Shown: piece after piece, positions 40,342 to 49,969 of the stretch
How the letters are laid out: every line of letters begins with the position of its first letter
Position numbering within the stretch: position 1 is the stretch's first letter
Source of the DNA: Pseudonocardia autotrophica
GTDB lineage: Bacteria; Actinomycetota; Actinomycetes; Mycobacteriales; Pseudonocardiaceae
DNA length: 64,000 bases
Direction: 5' to 3'
Assembly (NCBI RefSeq): GCF_000717175.1
Contig: NZ_JNYD01000017.1
Coordinates: 1-64,000, forward strand
The notes under the pieces: generated by a model
Told to the model about the DNA's origin: nothing
The model's database searches: none
The model's input: the letters and a program-made list of their open reading frames with translations, nothing else
Position numbers and translations under genes: made by a program

Positions 40342-41508
40342 GTGCGCGTCCTGATCTCGAGCATCGCCGCCCACGGCCACACCTACCCGCTGCTGCCCTT
40401 CGCGATCGCGGCACGCGAGGCCGGGCACGAGGTGACCTACGCGATCGCACCCAGCTTCCACCCGCTCGTCGAGCGGTTGGGGTTCCGGCCGGTCGCGGCC
40501 GGCGGCGAGATCCGCGAGGCGTTCGGGCAGGTGTGGGCGCAGTCCGGGAAGGACCCCCGGGACCGGTTCTCCACCCCGCCGAACGAGGTGATGGCGATGG
40601 CCGGCCGGGTCTTCGGCGAGGTCCTGCCGCGGCGCACGGCCGCCGACCTCGCGCCCGTACTGGCGGAGCTGCGCCCGGACGTCGTGGTGCACGAGGCGGG
40701 CGACCTCGGGGCCGGGCTCGCGGCGAAGGTGGCCGGGATCCGGGGCCTGTGCCACGGGTTCGGACGGGTGGCGGGCGGCAAGATGCTCGCCCGTGCCGGC
40801 GACCACGTGGGCGGGCTGGCCGCCGAGCTGGGGCTGGACCCCGCCGTCGTCGCAGGCCCGGGACTCGGCGACCCGTTCCTCGACGTCTGCCCGCGGTCGC
40901 TGCAGGACCCGGCCTTCCTGGCCGCCTTCACCCCGGACCGCGCGCCCCGCGTGCCGCTCCGTTCGGTGCCCTTCGCCGAGCCCGCCCCGCTGCCGGCCTG
41001 GGTGGGGGAGCCCGGACCGCCGCTGGTCTACCTCACGCTGGGCACGGCGTTCGCCGAGGGCAGCGTCCTGCGCACCGCGATCGACGGCCTCGGCCGGCTG
41101 CCCGCCCGGGTGCTGGTGGCCGCCGGGCCCATGATCGACGCCGCGCTGGTCGACGACCTGCCGGACACCGTGCGCGTCGAGCAGTGGGTGCCGCAGGCGG
41201 ACGTGCTCCCGCACGCGGCGCTGGTGGTGCACCACGGCGGCTCGGGAACCACCCTCGGCGCGCTGGCCTCCGGGGTGCCGCAGCTCCTCCTGCCGCAGTG
41301 CGCCGACCAGTTCGACAACGCCGGGGCGGTGCTGGCCGTCGGGGCCGGCCGGCGGCTGCTGCCCGGCGAGGCGACGCCCGACGCCGTCGCCGAGGTCGCC
41401 TCGTCGCTGCTCAACGACCCGGAGCCGCGGGCGGCCGCCGGGGTGGTGGCCCGGGAGATCGCCGGGATGCCGTCGCCCGCCGAGGTCGTCGCCGCGCTGC
41501 TGGTCTGA
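40342..41508 (+). CDS. GT1-family glycosyltransferase (macrolide/UGT-like)
   Basis: A 388-residue GT-B glycosyltransferase. It opens MRVLISSIAAHGHTYPLLPF, with the acceptor-side histidine in AAHGH, and its donor-binding motif is VHHGGSGTTLGALASGVPQ followed by LPQCADQFDNA. The closest kinds are MGT/oleandomycin-type and natural-product glycosyltransferases that use UDP- or TDP-sugars. The start is GTG at 40342 from a leaderless promoter. The neighbouring genes give no acceptor; detoxification of a phenolic or a macrolide is conceivable. It converges on the drug exporter gene. Confidence 0.85.
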   Translation: MRVLISSIAAHGHTYPLLPFAIAAREAGHEVTYAIAPSFHPLVERLGFRPVAAGGEIREAFGQVWAQSGKDPRDRFSTPPNEVMAMAGRVFGEVLPRRTAADLAPVLAELRPDVVVHEAGDLGAGLAAKVAGIRGLCHGFGRVAGGKMLARAGDHVGGLAAELGLDPAVVAGPGLGDPFLDVCPRSLQDPAFLAAFTPDRAPRVPLRSVPFAEPAPLPAWVGEPGPPLVYLTLGTAFAEGSVLRTAIDGLGRLPARVLVAAGPMIDAALVDDLPDTVRVEQWVPQADVLPHAALVVHHGGSGTTLGALASGVPQLLLPQCADQFDNAGAVLAVGAGRRLLPGEATPDAVAEVASSLLNDPEPRAAAGVVAREIAGMPSPAEVVAALLV

Positions 41509-41523
41509 TCGTGGCCGGCCTGG

Positions 41524-43098
41524 TCAGGCCGGGCAGGGCTCGGGCCGCGCCGCGGTCCCGACGGGCTCGGCGTGGTCCGCCGGCCGGGCGTGCCGGAGGG
41601 CCACGGCGGCGACGCCGGCGATCACCACCGCGACGCAGCCCGCCGCGAAGGAGGTGACCTGCATGCCCGTCACGAACACCTCGCGGGCCAGCCCGAGCAG
41701 CTCGCCGCCGACGGGCGCGGGCAGCTCGGCCGCCACCCGCGCGGCCCCGCCCAACGTGTCCTCGGCGGCGGCCGCCGCCTCGGCCGGGACGCCGGCCGGC
41801 AGCGCACCGGCGATCCCGCCGCGGTAGAGCGCCACGCCGATGCTGCCCAGCACCGCGATCCCGAGCGCGCCACCCAGCTCGGCGGCGGTCTCCGAGATCC
41901 CCGAGGCCGCGCCCGCCTTCTCCTCCGGGGCCGAGCCGACCACCATCTCCGTGGTCAGGCCGAACACCGGGCCCATCCCCAGCGAGATCACGACCGAGGC
42001 CACGACCAGCGCGGTCAGGCCCTGCTGCGTGGTGACCGTGGTGAGCAGGAACATCCCGGCGGCCGCGCAGCCCAGTCCGCCCGCGACGACGCGCGCCGGC
42101 CGGACCCCGCCCAGGAGCCGCGGCGCCAGCTGGGAGGCGACCACGAACGCCGCCGCCGACGGCAGCGACCACAGCCCCGCCTCCAGCGCCGTCTGGCCCA
42201 GCACGAGCTGCAGGTACTGCGCGACGAAGAGGAAGTAACCGATCATCACGAAGATCGCGAGGAAGTTGACCACGAGCGCCGCGGTGAACCGGCGGTTCCG
42301 GAACAGCGCCACGTCGATCATCGGCTCGGCGAGCCGGCGCTGCCGCCGCACCCACAGCACGCCCACGACCAGGCCGGCGGTGATCGCCACGAACGCGCCC
42401 GTGCCCGGCCCGTGCTCGGCGATCCGCTTCACGCCGAACACCACGGCCAGCAGCGCGACGACGGACATGGCGGCGCTGAGCACGTCGAGCCGGCCGGCGT
42501 CGGGGTCGCGGAACTCGGGCAGCACGCGGGGACCGATGATCAGCAGCGCGCCCATCACGGGCAGGGCCAGCAGGAACACCGAGCCCCACCAGAAGAAGCC
42601 GAGCAGCACGCCGCCGAGCACGGGCCCGATCCCGCTGCCTGCGGAGAAGGCGCCGATCCAGATCGCGACGGCCAGCGAGCGCTCCCGCGGGTCCCGGAAC
42701 ATGTGGAAGATCAGCGACAGGGTGGAGGGCGCGATCGTCGCGCCGGACAGGCCCAGCAGCGCCCGGCTCGCGATCAGCATCTCCGGCGTGGTGGAGAAGG
42801 CCGCGAGGACCGACGTCAGACCGAAGGCGGCGGCGCCGACGAGGAGCAGCCGGCGTCGGCCGATGCGGTCGCCGAGCGTGCCCATCGTGACCAGCGCGCC
42901 GGCGACCATGAAGCCGTACACGTCGACGATCCACAGGAGCTGGCTGCTCGACGGCTGGAGGTCCGCGCTGACCTGGGGGAGCGCGAGCTGCAGCACCGTC
43001 AGGTCCATGACGTAGAGCAGGCACGCCAGCGCGAGCACGGCCAGGCCGGTCCACTCCCGGCGGCCCGCCCTCGCGGGCGAGGTGGTCGGCGTGCTCAT
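41524..43098 (-). CDS. MFS multidrug exporter, DHA2 (14-segment) type
   Basis: A 524-residue DHA2-family exporter with 14 predicted membrane segments. Motif A appears as GTLGDRIGRRRLLL and motif C as GSGIGPVLGGVLLG, the latter marking drug/proton antiporters. It resembles SmvA/LfrA-type exporters of quaternary ammonium compounds and dyes. ATG at 43098 has GGAAGGAGAGCCC upstream; a start at 43155 lacks one. Substrates cannot be predicted. It is followed by the convergent glycosyltransferase gene. Confidence 0.85.
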   Translation of the reverse strand: MSTPTTSPARAGRREWTGLAVLALACLLYVMDLTVLQLALPQVSADLQPSSSQLLWIVDVYGFMVAGALVTMGTLGDRIGRRRLLLVGAAAFGLTSVLAAFSTTPEMLIASRALLGLSGATIAPSTLSLIFHMFRDPRERSLAVAIWIGAFSAGSGIGPVLGGVLLGFFWWGSVFLLALPVMGALLIIGPRVLPEFRDPDAGRLDVLSAAMSVVALLAVVFGVKRIAEHGPGTGAFVAITAGLVVGVLWVRRQRRLAEPMIDVALFRNRRFTAALVVNFLAIFVMIGYFLFVAQYLQLVLGQTALEAGLWSLPSAAAFVVASQLAPRLLGGVRPARVVAGGLGCAAAGMFLLTTVTTQQGLTALVVASVVISLGMGPVFGLTTEMVVGSAPEEKAGAASGISETAAELGGALGIAVLGSIGVALYRGGIAGALPAGVPAEAAAAAEDTLGGAARVAAELPAPVGGELLGLAREVFVTGMQVTSFAAGCVAVVIAGVAAVALRHARPADHAEPVGTAARPEPCPA

Positions 43099-43183
43099 CG
43101 GGCTCTCCTTCCGCGGGTGTACGGAAGGGGGACCGCGGCGGGGCGCGGAACTCATCGCGCCCGGGCCCGCCGGCCGGCGAGGG

Positions 43184-43384
43184 TCAGAACAGGTGGAGGA
43201 CGCCGTAGGCGTAGGCGGTGCCCGCCAGCAGCAGGCTCAGCACGGCGAGGACGACCAGCGAGGCCCGGCCCGCGGGCCCGCGCTCGTCGGCGGCCGGCGC
43301 GGCGGTGAACAGCGGCGGTGCCCAGGGCTCGCGGGCGTTGCAGCCCCAGCCGGAGGCTCCCCACGCTGTGTGACGGTCGGGCAC
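43184..43384 (-). CDS. Small single-span membrane protein
   Basis: A 66-residue protein: a soluble N-terminus with Trp- and Gly-rich text (TAWGASGWGCNAREPWAPP), then a C-terminal hydrophobic segment LVVLAVLSLLLAGTAYAYGV. GTG at 43384 has GAGGGAG six bases upstream, the main support. It may be a tail-anchored small protein; no family is recognised. It lies upstream of the exporter gene on the same strand, 85 bases away. Confidence 0.5.
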   Translation of the reverse strand: MPDRHTAWGASGWGCNAREPWAPPLFTAAPAADERGPAGRASLVVLAVLSLLLAGTAYAYGVLHLF

Positions 43385-43476
43385 GACGAACTCCCTCGAA
43401 CGGATGGCTCCCGTCCTTGTAGTCGTCACCGCCCGCTCGGCGTTACGCCGTCCGGCGCAGCAGGCGCCACACCCGG

Positions 43477-45522
43477 CTAGCTTTCGGGCACCTCGCGGCG
43501 GATCTCGTCGAGCCAGATCCGCGCCGACATGTCCGACGGCGCCCGCCAATCCCCGCGCGGGGAGAGCGACCCGCCGGCGGAGACCTTCGGGCCGTTCGGC
43601 AGCGCACTGCGCTTGAACTGGCTGAACGAGAAGAACCGCTGCGCGAACACCTCGCTCCAGCGCCGGATGTCCGCCATCGAGTAGCTCGGCCGCTCGTCCT
43701 CGGGAAAGCCGGGCGGCCACGGGCCCTGCGCCGGGTCGTGCCAGGCGTGCCACTGCAGGAAGGCGATCTTCGACGGCCGCAGCCCGTAGCGGAGGGTGTA
43801 GAAGAGCGTGAAGTCCTGCAGCGAGTAGGGGCCCACCTTGGCCTCGCTGCTCTGGACCTCCTCGTCCTCACCGGTCGGCACCAGCTCCGGGGTGATCTCG
43901 GTGTCGAGGACGTCCGTGAGGACCTCGCCCACCTCGTCGTCGAACTGCTTTGACGAGACGACCCACCGGATCAGGTGCTGGATGAGGGTCTTCGGCACCC
44001 CGCCGTTGACGTTGTAGTGCGACATCTGGTCGCCGACGCCGTAGGTGGACCACCCCAGCGCCAGCTCGGAGAGGTCGCCGGTGCCGAGCACGATCCCGCC
44101 CCGCTGGTTGGCCGCGCGGAACAGGTAGTCGGTGCGCAGCCCGGCCTGGACGTTCTCGAACGTCACGTCGTAGACGGGTTCGCCGGCGGAGAACGGGTGG
44201 CCGAGGTTGCGCAGCATCAGCCGCGCGGTCTCGGTGATGTCGATCTCCTCGAAGGTGACGCCGAGGGCCTCGGCCAGGCGGTAGGCGTTGCCCTTCGTCC
44301 GGTCGCCGGTGGCGAAGCCGGGCAGGGTGAACCCGAGGATGTCGCTGCGCGGCCGCCCGGCCCGGTCCATCGCCCGCGCCGCAACGATCAGCGCGTGCGT
44401 GGAGTCCAGGCCCCCGGACACCCCGATGACGACCTTCGGGTTCCCGATCGCCCGCATCCGCTGCTCCAGGCCGGAGACCTGGATGTTGTAGGCCTCGTAG
44501 CAGTCCTGCTCGAGGCGCGACTCGTCCGCGGGCACGAACGGGAAGCGCTCGATCTCGCGGCGCAGGCCGAGGTCGCCGCGCGGCGGGTCGAGCCGGAACT
44601 CGACGCGGCGGAAGGCGTCCGTGCGGTCGGCGTGGTGGCGGCGGTTGTCGTCGAACGTCCCCATCCGCACCCGCTCGGCGGAGAGGGTCGCGATGTCGAC
44701 GTCGGCCACGGACTGGCGCGCCCCCTGGGGGAAGCGCTCGGTCTCGGCGAGCAGCAGGCCGTTCTCGTAGATCATCGTCTGGCCGTCCCACGCGAGGTCG
44801 GTCGACGACTCGCCCTCGCCGGCGGCGGCGTAGACGTAGGCGGCCAGGCAGCGCGAGGAGGCGCTGCGGGCCATGAGCTTCCGGTCCTCCGCCCGGCCCA
44901 CGGTGATCGGGCTGCCGGACAGGTTGGCCAGCACCGTCGCGCCGGCCAGCGCGGCCTCGGCCGAGGGCGGGACCGGCACCCACATGTCCTCGCAGATCTC
45001 CACGTGCAGCACGAAGCCGGGCACGTCGGAGGCGGCGAACAGCAGGTCGGGCCCGATCGGCACGTCCTCGCCGCCGATCCGGATCGTGCCGGTGACGTCG
45101 TCGCCCGCGCCGATCTGCCGGCGCTCGTAGAACTCCCGGTAGGTCGGCAGGTAGGACTTCGGCGCGACACCGAGGACGCGCCCCCGGTGGATCACGACCG
45201 CGCAGTTGCGCACGCGCTGCCGGTGGCGCAGGGGCGCGCCCACCACGAGCACCGGCAGCAGCCCGGCCGAGCCGGCCACGATCTCGTCGAGCGCCGCGGC
45301 CACCGCGTCGAGGAGCGTGTCCTGCAGGAGGATGTCCTCGATCGAGTAGCCGGTCAGCGTCAGCTCGGGGAAGACCGCGAGCCCGACCCCGTCCTCGTCG
45401 AGCGCGCGCGCCGTCTCCAGCACCGCGGCGGCGTTCGCCGACGGGTCGGCGATCGTCGTGTGGATCGTGCAGGCGGCCGTGCGCAGGAAGCCGTGCCGGT
45501 AGGCCGAGAAGAAGTCCTCCAC
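43477..45522 (-). CDS. nadE: Glutamine-dependent NAD+ synthetase
   Basis: A 681-residue two-domain enzyme. The N-terminal nitrilase-type glutaminase holds [10 protein letters not shown] (Glu), PKSYLP (Lys) and [10 protein letters not shown] (Cys); the C-terminal ATP-pyrophosphatase domain holds GVSGGLDST. It amidates nicotinic acid adenine dinucleotide to NAD using glutamine. Sequence and length (679 in Mycobacterium tuberculosis) are very close to the mycobacterial enzyme from start to finish. GTG at 45522 is chosen because FFSAYRHGF matches the mycobacterial N-terminus; upstream in-frame text is not conserved. A nicotinate operon is also in this window, but 33 kb away. Confidence 0.95.
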   Translation of the reverse strand: MEDFFSAYRHGFLRTAACTIHTTIADPSANAAAVLETARALDEDGVGLAVFPELTLTGYSIEDILLQDTLLDAVAAALDEIVAGSAGLLPVLVVGAPLRHRQRVRNCAVVIHRGRVLGVAPKSYLPTYREFYERRQIGAGDDVTGTIRIGGEDVPIGPDLLFAASDVPGFVLHVEICEDMWVPVPPSAEAALAGATVLANLSGSPITVGRAEDRKLMARSASSRCLAAYVYAAAGEGESSTDLAWDGQTMIYENGLLLAETERFPQGARQSVADVDIATLSAERVRMGTFDDNRRHHADRTDAFRRVEFRLDPPRGDLGLRREIERFPFVPADESRLEQDCYEAYNIQVSGLEQRMRAIGNPKVVIGVSGGLDSTHALIVAARAMDRAGRPRSDILGFTLPGFATGDRTKGNAYRLAEALGVTFEEIDITETARLMLRNLGHPFSAGEPVYDVTFENVQAGLRTDYLFRAANQRGGIVLGTGDLSELALGWSTYGVGDQMSHYNVNGGVPKTLIQHLIRWVVSSKQFDDEVGEVLTDVLDTEITPELVPTGEDEEVQSSEAKVGPYSLQDFTLFYTLRYGLRPSKIAFLQWHAWHDPAQGPWPPGFPEDERPSYSMADIRRWSEVFAQRFFSFSQFKRSALPNGPKVSAGGSLSPRGDWRAPSDMSARIWLDEIRREVPES

Positions 45523-45710
45523 ACCGGCAGTCTGCCCCAGCTGATCCGCACGTAATCCCGCCGGTCGGTGCCGGTTCGTCCCCGCCGGTGGTCGTCCGGC
45601 GGCGGAGCCGGACCGTCGGCGGGGAAGATCCCGGCTCCGGCATCCGGGCGATCGACCGGCCCGCGGAACGGCCTTACGCTGCGCTTTCCGGCCATCCACG
45701 GAGGACACAC

Positions 45711-46568
45711 GTGTCGATCCCCGCGCCCGACCCGATCCCCGTCGTCTTCGTCCACGGCCTCTGGCTGCACGCGTCGAGCTGGACGCCGTGGGTGGAGCTG
45801 TTCACGGAGCGCGGGTACGCGCCCGTCGCCCCCGGCTGGCCCGGCGAGGCGCCGACGGCCGAGGAGTGCCGCGCCGACCCCGATGCCGTGGCGAACCGCG
45901 GCATCGCGGTGGTCACGGACCACTTCGCCTCGCTGATCTCCGACCTGCCCACCCAGCCGATCGTGATCGGCCACTCCTTCGGCGGGCTGATCGCCGAGAA
46001 GCTCCTGGGCCAGGGGTGCGCGCGGGCCTGCATCGCGTTCTCGCCCGCCCAGTTCAAGGGCAACCTGGCGCTGCCGCCCGCCCAGCTCAGGACGGCGTTC
46101 CCGGTGCTGAGCAAGCCGAAGCTGCGCACCAGGAGCTGGATCCACTCGAAGGACTCCTGGCACGCGGGCTTCGCCAACGCGATCAGCCGCGAGGAGTCCG
46201 ACGCGCTCTACGACGCCTACGCCGTCCCCTCGCCGATGAAGCCGCTGTTCCAGGCCGCGACCGCCAACTTCGCGCTGCACAGCGAGGCGTCGGTCGACGT
46301 GCACCGCGACCGCGGGCCCGTGCTCGTCGTCGGGGCCGGGAAGGACCGGACGGTGCCGGAGGCGACCAGCCGCGCCGCCTACCGCATCCTCTCCCGCAGC
46401 CCCGGGGTCACGGAGTGGGCCGCGTTCCCGGATGCCGGCCACTCGTACGCCGTCGACTCGACCTGGCGGGACGCCGCGGACCTGGCCCTGGAGTTCCTCG
46501 CCCGGCACGGGATGGGGTCGACCAGCCCCGCCGGTGCCGCCGCGCCCGCGGACCCGGCCCCGGCCTGA
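45711..46568 (+). CDS. Alpha/beta hydrolase
   Basis: A 285-residue alpha/beta hydrolase. It begins PVVFVHGLWLHASSW (oxyanion HGLW), nucleophile Ser in IGHSFGGLIAEKLL, and a late Asp and His in AGKDRT and DAGHSYAVD. Relatives include esterases and haloalkane-dehalogenase-like hydrolases, but no specific function stands out. GTG at 45711 follows CACGGAGGAC. It diverges from nadE; the GntR gene follows 20 bases downstream from its own leaderless promoter. Confidence 0.8.
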   Translation: MSIPAPDPIPVVFVHGLWLHASSWTPWVELFTERGYAPVAPGWPGEAPTAEECRADPDAVANRGIAVVTDHFASLISDLPTQPIVIGHSFGGLIAEKLLGQGCARACIAFSPAQFKGNLALPPAQLRTAFPVLSKPKLRTRSWIHSKDSWHAGFANAISREESDALYDAYAVPSPMKPLFQAATANFALHSEASVDVHRDRGPVLVVGAGKDRTVPEATSRAAYRILSRSPGVTEWAAFPDAGHSYAVDSTWRDAADLALEFLARHGMGSTSPAGAAAPADPAPA

Positions 46569-46576
46569 TCGCTGGC

Positions 46577-46582
46577 TAGGCT
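46577..46582 (+). promoter_or_regulatory. -10 element of a leaderless promoter (GntR gene)
   Basis: TAGGCT ends six bases before the ATG at 46589. There is no room for a ribosome site, so the transcript is probably leaderless. Confidence 0.5.
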
Positions 46583-46588
46583 GCCGGG

Positions 46589-47260
46589 ATGGCGATCCCG
46601 GTGGGGACGGAGCGGCGCCAGCTGTCCGAGCACGTCGCGATGGTCGTTCGCGAGGCGATCATGTCCGGGGAGCTCCGCGGGGCGGACTACCTGCGCACCG
46701 AGCAGCTCGCCGAGCGGCTCGGGGTGAGCGCCACGCCGGTGCGCGAGGCGCTGATGGTGCTGCACAGCGAGGGCGCGGTGCGCTGGGAGCCCCGGCGCGG
46801 GTTCCGGGTGGTGCCGCTGACCGAGCGGGACGTCGTGGACATGTTCGCAGTGGCCGCGTTCATCGAGGGCGAGCTGGCGGCGCGGGCCGTGGACCTGCTG
46901 ACCGACGCCGACGTCCGCCGGCTGCACGAGCTGCAGGCCGGGCTGGTCGACGCCGCCCGCGCCGGCGATCCCGACGAGGTCTTCCGGGTCAATCACGAGA
47001 TCCACTCGGCGATCAACCGGCCGGGCCTCTCGGCGCGGCTGCAGACCCAGCTGACGATGTCGCTCAAGTACCTGCCGCGCAGCCACTACGGCCGGGTCGA
47101 CGGGTGGGTGAAGGCTTCGGTCCGCGACCACGGCCCGGTGCTCGCGGCGCTGGCCGCCCGCGACGCGGGGGCGGCGCGGGCGGCCATGCGCGACCACATG
47201 CTGCACATCGGCGAGCTGCTGCGGGTCCACCTCGAACGGGCGGGAGTGTTCACACCCTGA
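46589..47260 (+). CDS. GntR-family (FadR/FCD) regulator
   Basis: A 223-residue GntR protein. N-terminal winged helix: RTEQLAERLGVSATPVREAL and the wing PRRGFRVVPLT. The C-terminal FCD domain contains VNHEIHSAIN and a late RDHMLHIGELL; its histidines usually bind a metal and an organic acid. It lies between an alpha/beta hydrolase (same strand, 20 bases) and an SDR (convergent, 13 bases). Its target is not evident. Confidence 0.88.
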   Translation: MAIPVGTERRQLSEHVAMVVREAIMSGELRGADYLRTEQLAERLGVSATPVREALMVLHSEGAVRWEPRRGFRVVPLTERDVVDMFAVAAFIEGELAARAVDLLTDADVRRLHELQAGLVDAARAGDPDEVFRVNHEIHSAINRPGLSARLQTQLTMSLKYLPRSHYGRVDGWVKASVRDHGPVLAALAARDAGAARAAMRDHMLHIGELLRVHLERAGVFTP

Positions 47261-47273
47261 GGCGGAGCGCCCC

Positions 47274-48230
47274 TCACACCCTGATGGTCGCCATGGAGAC
47301 GTCCCACAGCCGCTCGGCGGACTCGGGGTCCACGGCGTAGTCCGCGACACCCCGGTAGGTACCCGGCACGTGCGGGCCGGCCTCGGCGCAGTCCTCGAAG
47401 TACCGCCCGCCGATGCCCTCCACCAGCGGCGACGCGGCGAGCAGCACCGAGGTCGCGGCCCCCTGCTCCGGCGTCTTCCAGCCCGTCGCGGCGCCCCGCT
47501 GCTCCAGCGACGTGAGCTCGGCCGGGCGGAGGTGGCGCTGCAGGTTCGTACGGATCCCGCCCGGGCTGAGGGCGTTGACGTGGATCCCGTCGCCGCCCCA
47601 CTGCCGGTTGGCCTGCACCGCGAACAGCACGTTCGCGGTCTTGGACTGCCCGTACGCGGTCCACGGGTCGTAGTCCCGGCCGTGGTAGTGGACGTCGTCG
47701 AACACGATCGGCGAGCGCAGGTGCGCCGCCGACGACACCGACACCACCCGCGCCCCGTCCGCGGCGACGAGCGCCGGGAACAGGCCGGTGGCCAGGGCGA
47801 AGTGCCCGAGGTGGTTGGTCGCGAACTGCAGCTCCCAGTGCTCCGCGGTGCGGGTCAGCGGTGCGGCCATGACCCCGGCGTTGAGGACCAGCATGTGGAG
47901 CGGGCCGTCCCAGTTGGCCACGAAGGCCCGGATGGACGTGCGGTCGGTGAGGTCGAGCCGGGCGACCGAGACGAGCTCGTTGTCGGTGACCCGGGTGATC
48001 TCGGCGGCGGTGGCGGCCCCCGCGTCGAGGTCGCGCACGGCGAGCGTCACGCAGGCGCCGGCGGAGGCGAGCGCGCGGGCGGTCTCGAGGCCGATGCCGG
48101 AGGCCGCGCCGGTGACGACGGCGCGGCGGCCGCCCAGGTCGAGGCCGGCGACGACCTCGGCGGCGGTGGTGTCGGCCCCGAACGGGCCGGTGAAGGGGCG
48201 GGAGATCGAGGGGGTGAACGTGACGGTCAT
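47274..48230 (-). CDS. SDR oxidoreductase
   Basis: A 318-residue SDR. Its cofactor motif is TGAASGIGLETARALASAGA, then NAGVM, SVSSAAH and YGQSKTAN. It belongs to the same retinol-dehydrogenase-like branch as the enzyme at 38624-39541, and both have a divergent TetR gene. ATG at 48230 follows AGGGGTTCCC. The 40 residues before the cofactor motif are slightly longer than usual. The substrate is unknown. Confidence 0.82.
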   Translation of the reverse strand: MTVTFTPSISRPFTGPFGADTTAAEVVAGLDLGGRRAVVTGAASGIGLETARALASAGACVTLAVRDLDAGAATAAEITRVTDNELVSVARLDLTDRTSIRAFVANWDGPLHMLVLNAGVMAAPLTRTAEHWELQFATNHLGHFALATGLFPALVAADGARVVSVSSAAHLRSPIVFDDVHYHGRDYDPWTAYGQSKTANVLFAVQANRQWGGDGIHVNALSPGGIRTNLQRHLRPAELTSLEQRGAATGWKTPEQGAATSVLLAASPLVEGIGGRYFEDCAEAGPHVPGTYRGVADYAVDPESAERLWDVSMATIRV

Positions 48231-48292
48231 GGGAACCCCTTCCGCGAGAATCGTGGCACGCCCGGCGAGTGCGCCCGGGCGCGTACAGTGCA

Positions 48293-48343
48293 ACCGGAGC
48301 TGCCTCCGGTCCGAACCCGGGTGAACCGGAGGCTGTTCCGGTT
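48293..48343. promoter_or_regulatory. Two inverted-repeat operators between the SDR and tetR genes
   Basis: ACCGGAG-CTGC-CTCCGGT (48293-48310) and AACCGGA-GGCTGT-TCCGGTT (48324-48343) share the ACCGGA/TCCGGT arms. A TACAGT hexamer at 48284-48289 could be the -10 of tetR. The second site ends just ahead of the tetR ribosome site. Confidence 0.7.
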
Positions 48344-48357
48344 GACAGGAGACAGTG

Positions 48358-48954
48358 ATGCAGGTCACAACTGGCGGCGACGCGCCGGCGGAGTCGGGAC
48401 GGCCGCTGCGCGCGGACGCGCGGCGCAACCGCGAACGGCTGCTCCAGGTGGCCGTCGAGGCCTTCTCCCAGCCCGGCCGGGACGTGTCGCTGGAGGGCAT
48501 CGCGAAGGCGGCGGGCGTCGGGATCGGCACGCTCTACCGGCACTTCCCCACGCGGGAGGCCCTGGTCGAGGCGGCCTACCGCAGTGAGGTGGCCCGGCTG
48601 TGCGACGCGGTCCCGGGCCTGCTCGAAGCCGAGCCGCCGGACCGCGCGATGCGGACCTGGATGGACCGCTTCGTCGACTACATGACGGCCAAGCGCGGCA
48701 TGGCGGACACCCTGCGGGCGATCGTCGCGACCGGAGGCAACCCGTACGCCGAGACCAAGGCGCGGATGCGCGAGGCCGTCGGCTCCTTCCTCGAGGCCGG
48801 CGCGAAGGAGGGCACCCTGCGCTCGGACGTCGACCCCGGGGACGTGATCGCCGCGCTGTCCGGGATCACGCTGTCCGCCGGTGCGCCCGAGCAGCGCGAG
48901 CAGGCCGGCCGGCTGCTCGACCTGGTCATGGACGGGCTGCGCCCCCGCAACTGA
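48358..48954 (+). CDS. TetR-family regulator
   Basis: A 198-residue TetR protein: RRNRERLLQVAVEAFSQPGR leads into the helix-turn-helix SLEGIAKAAGVGIGTLYRHFPTR. ATG at 48358 is preferred to the GTG at 48355 because AGGAG lies six bases upstream. It divergently faces the SDR gene at 47274-48230 and probably binds the two ACCGGA/TCCGGT repeats between them. The ligand is unknown. Confidence 0.88.
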   Translation: MQVTTGGDAPAESGRPLRADARRNRERLLQVAVEAFSQPGRDVSLEGIAKAAGVGIGTLYRHFPTREALVEAAYRSEVARLCDAVPGLLEAEPPDRAMRTWMDRFVDYMTAKRGMADTLRAIVATGGNPYAETKARMREAVGSFLEAGAKEGTLRSDVDPGDVIAALSGITLSAGAPEQREQAGRLLDLVMDGLRPRN

Positions 48955-48971
48955 GCCACCGGGCTACCGGG

Positions 48972-49931
48972 CTACTGCGGCGCCAGGGCCTCGACGGTCG
49001 CGACCGGGTCCCCGCCGCCGAGCGGCGCCAGCACCGGCGTGCTCACCCCCGCCTTCACGTACTCCTCCACCTGCTCGCGCACCGCGGCGGCGGGACCGTG
49101 CAGCACCAGCCGGTCGACGACGTCGTCGGGGATGGCCTCGACGGCACCGCGCCGGTCCCCGTCCGCCCAGAGCTTCCACATCGGCCCGAGCTCGGTGCGG
49201 CCCAGCCACTGGTGGAAGGCGCGGTAGACCGGGACGTTGAGGTACGCGGCGGCGAGCCGGCGGCCGAGCGCGCGGGCCTCGTCCGGCTCGGCGTCGGGCA
49301 CCACGAAGATCCGGGCCACGATCTCGGCGTCGGGCTTGCCGTACTCGCGCACGTGCGGGGCGACGGCCCGGACGTCGTCGGCCGTGAGCCAGTTGACGAT
49401 CGCGCCGTCGCCCTCCCGGCCGGCGAGCCGCAGCATCCCGGGCCGCAGCGCCGCGACCAGCACCGGCGGCACCGGGTCGGGCACCTCGCCCAGCCGGAAC
49501 CCGCGGATCGAGAACGACGCCCAGTCCTCGGCCACCCGCTCGCCGGTGAACGCCGCGCGGAGGAACCGCAGGGTGTCCCGCACCCGCCCGTAGGGCTCGT
49601 CGAAGGGGATGCCGTTCCAGCCCTCCACGATCACGTCGGACGAGCTGCCGATGCCGAGCGCGAACCGGCCGGGCGCCAGGTTGGCGAGGGTGGCCGCGGA
49701 CTGCGCGAGGAGGGCCGGGCCGCGGGTGAAGGCCGGCACGATCGCGGTGCCCAGCCGCAGCGCCGGGGCCCACTGCGCGGCCAGGACCAGCGGGGTGAAC
49801 GCGTCGGTCCGGTCCGCCTCGGCGCTCCAGACGTCCGTGTAGCCGAGGTCGGGGAGCCGTTCGACCACCGCGCGTTGCTCGCGGAGCGGGAGGCCGGAGA
49901 GCGGCAGGGTGATGCCCCAGCGGTCGGGCAC
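48972..49931 (-). CDS. LLM-class F420-dependent oxidoreductase
   Basis: A 319-residue luciferase-like enzyme: RWGITLPLSGLPLREQ, DVWSAEADRTDAFTPLVLAA, then LANLAPGRFALGIGSSSDVIVE, a common F420-dependent pattern. The GTG at 49931 has GTGGAGGTACCTC upstream. Its promoter TAGCGT (49975-49970, minus strand) includes the TAG stop codon of the DUF1992 gene upstream. It converges on the tetR gene. Substrate is unknown. Confidence 0.82.
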   Translation of the reverse strand: MPDRWGITLPLSGLPLREQRAVVERLPDLGYTDVWSAEADRTDAFTPLVLAAQWAPALRLGTAIVPAFTRGPALLAQSAATLANLAPGRFALGIGSSSDVIVEGWNGIPFDEPYGRVRDTLRFLRAAFTGERVAEDWASFSIRGFRLGEVPDPVPPVLVAALRPGMLRLAGREGDGAIVNWLTADDVRAVAPHVREYGKPDAEIVARIFVVPDAEPDEARALGRRLAAAYLNVPVYRAFHQWLGRTELGPMWKLWADGDRRGAVEAIPDDVVDRLVLHGPAAAVREQVEEYVKAGVSTPVLAPLGGGDPVATVEALAPQ

Positions 49932-49969
49932 GAGGTACCTCCACGAGCGACGGTGATCTTCTCCCGACG

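Noticed and set aside
43385-43476. A riboswitch or small RNA between nadE and the small membrane protein gene
   Set aside because: Only GC-rich sequence without conserved riboswitch elements is seen.
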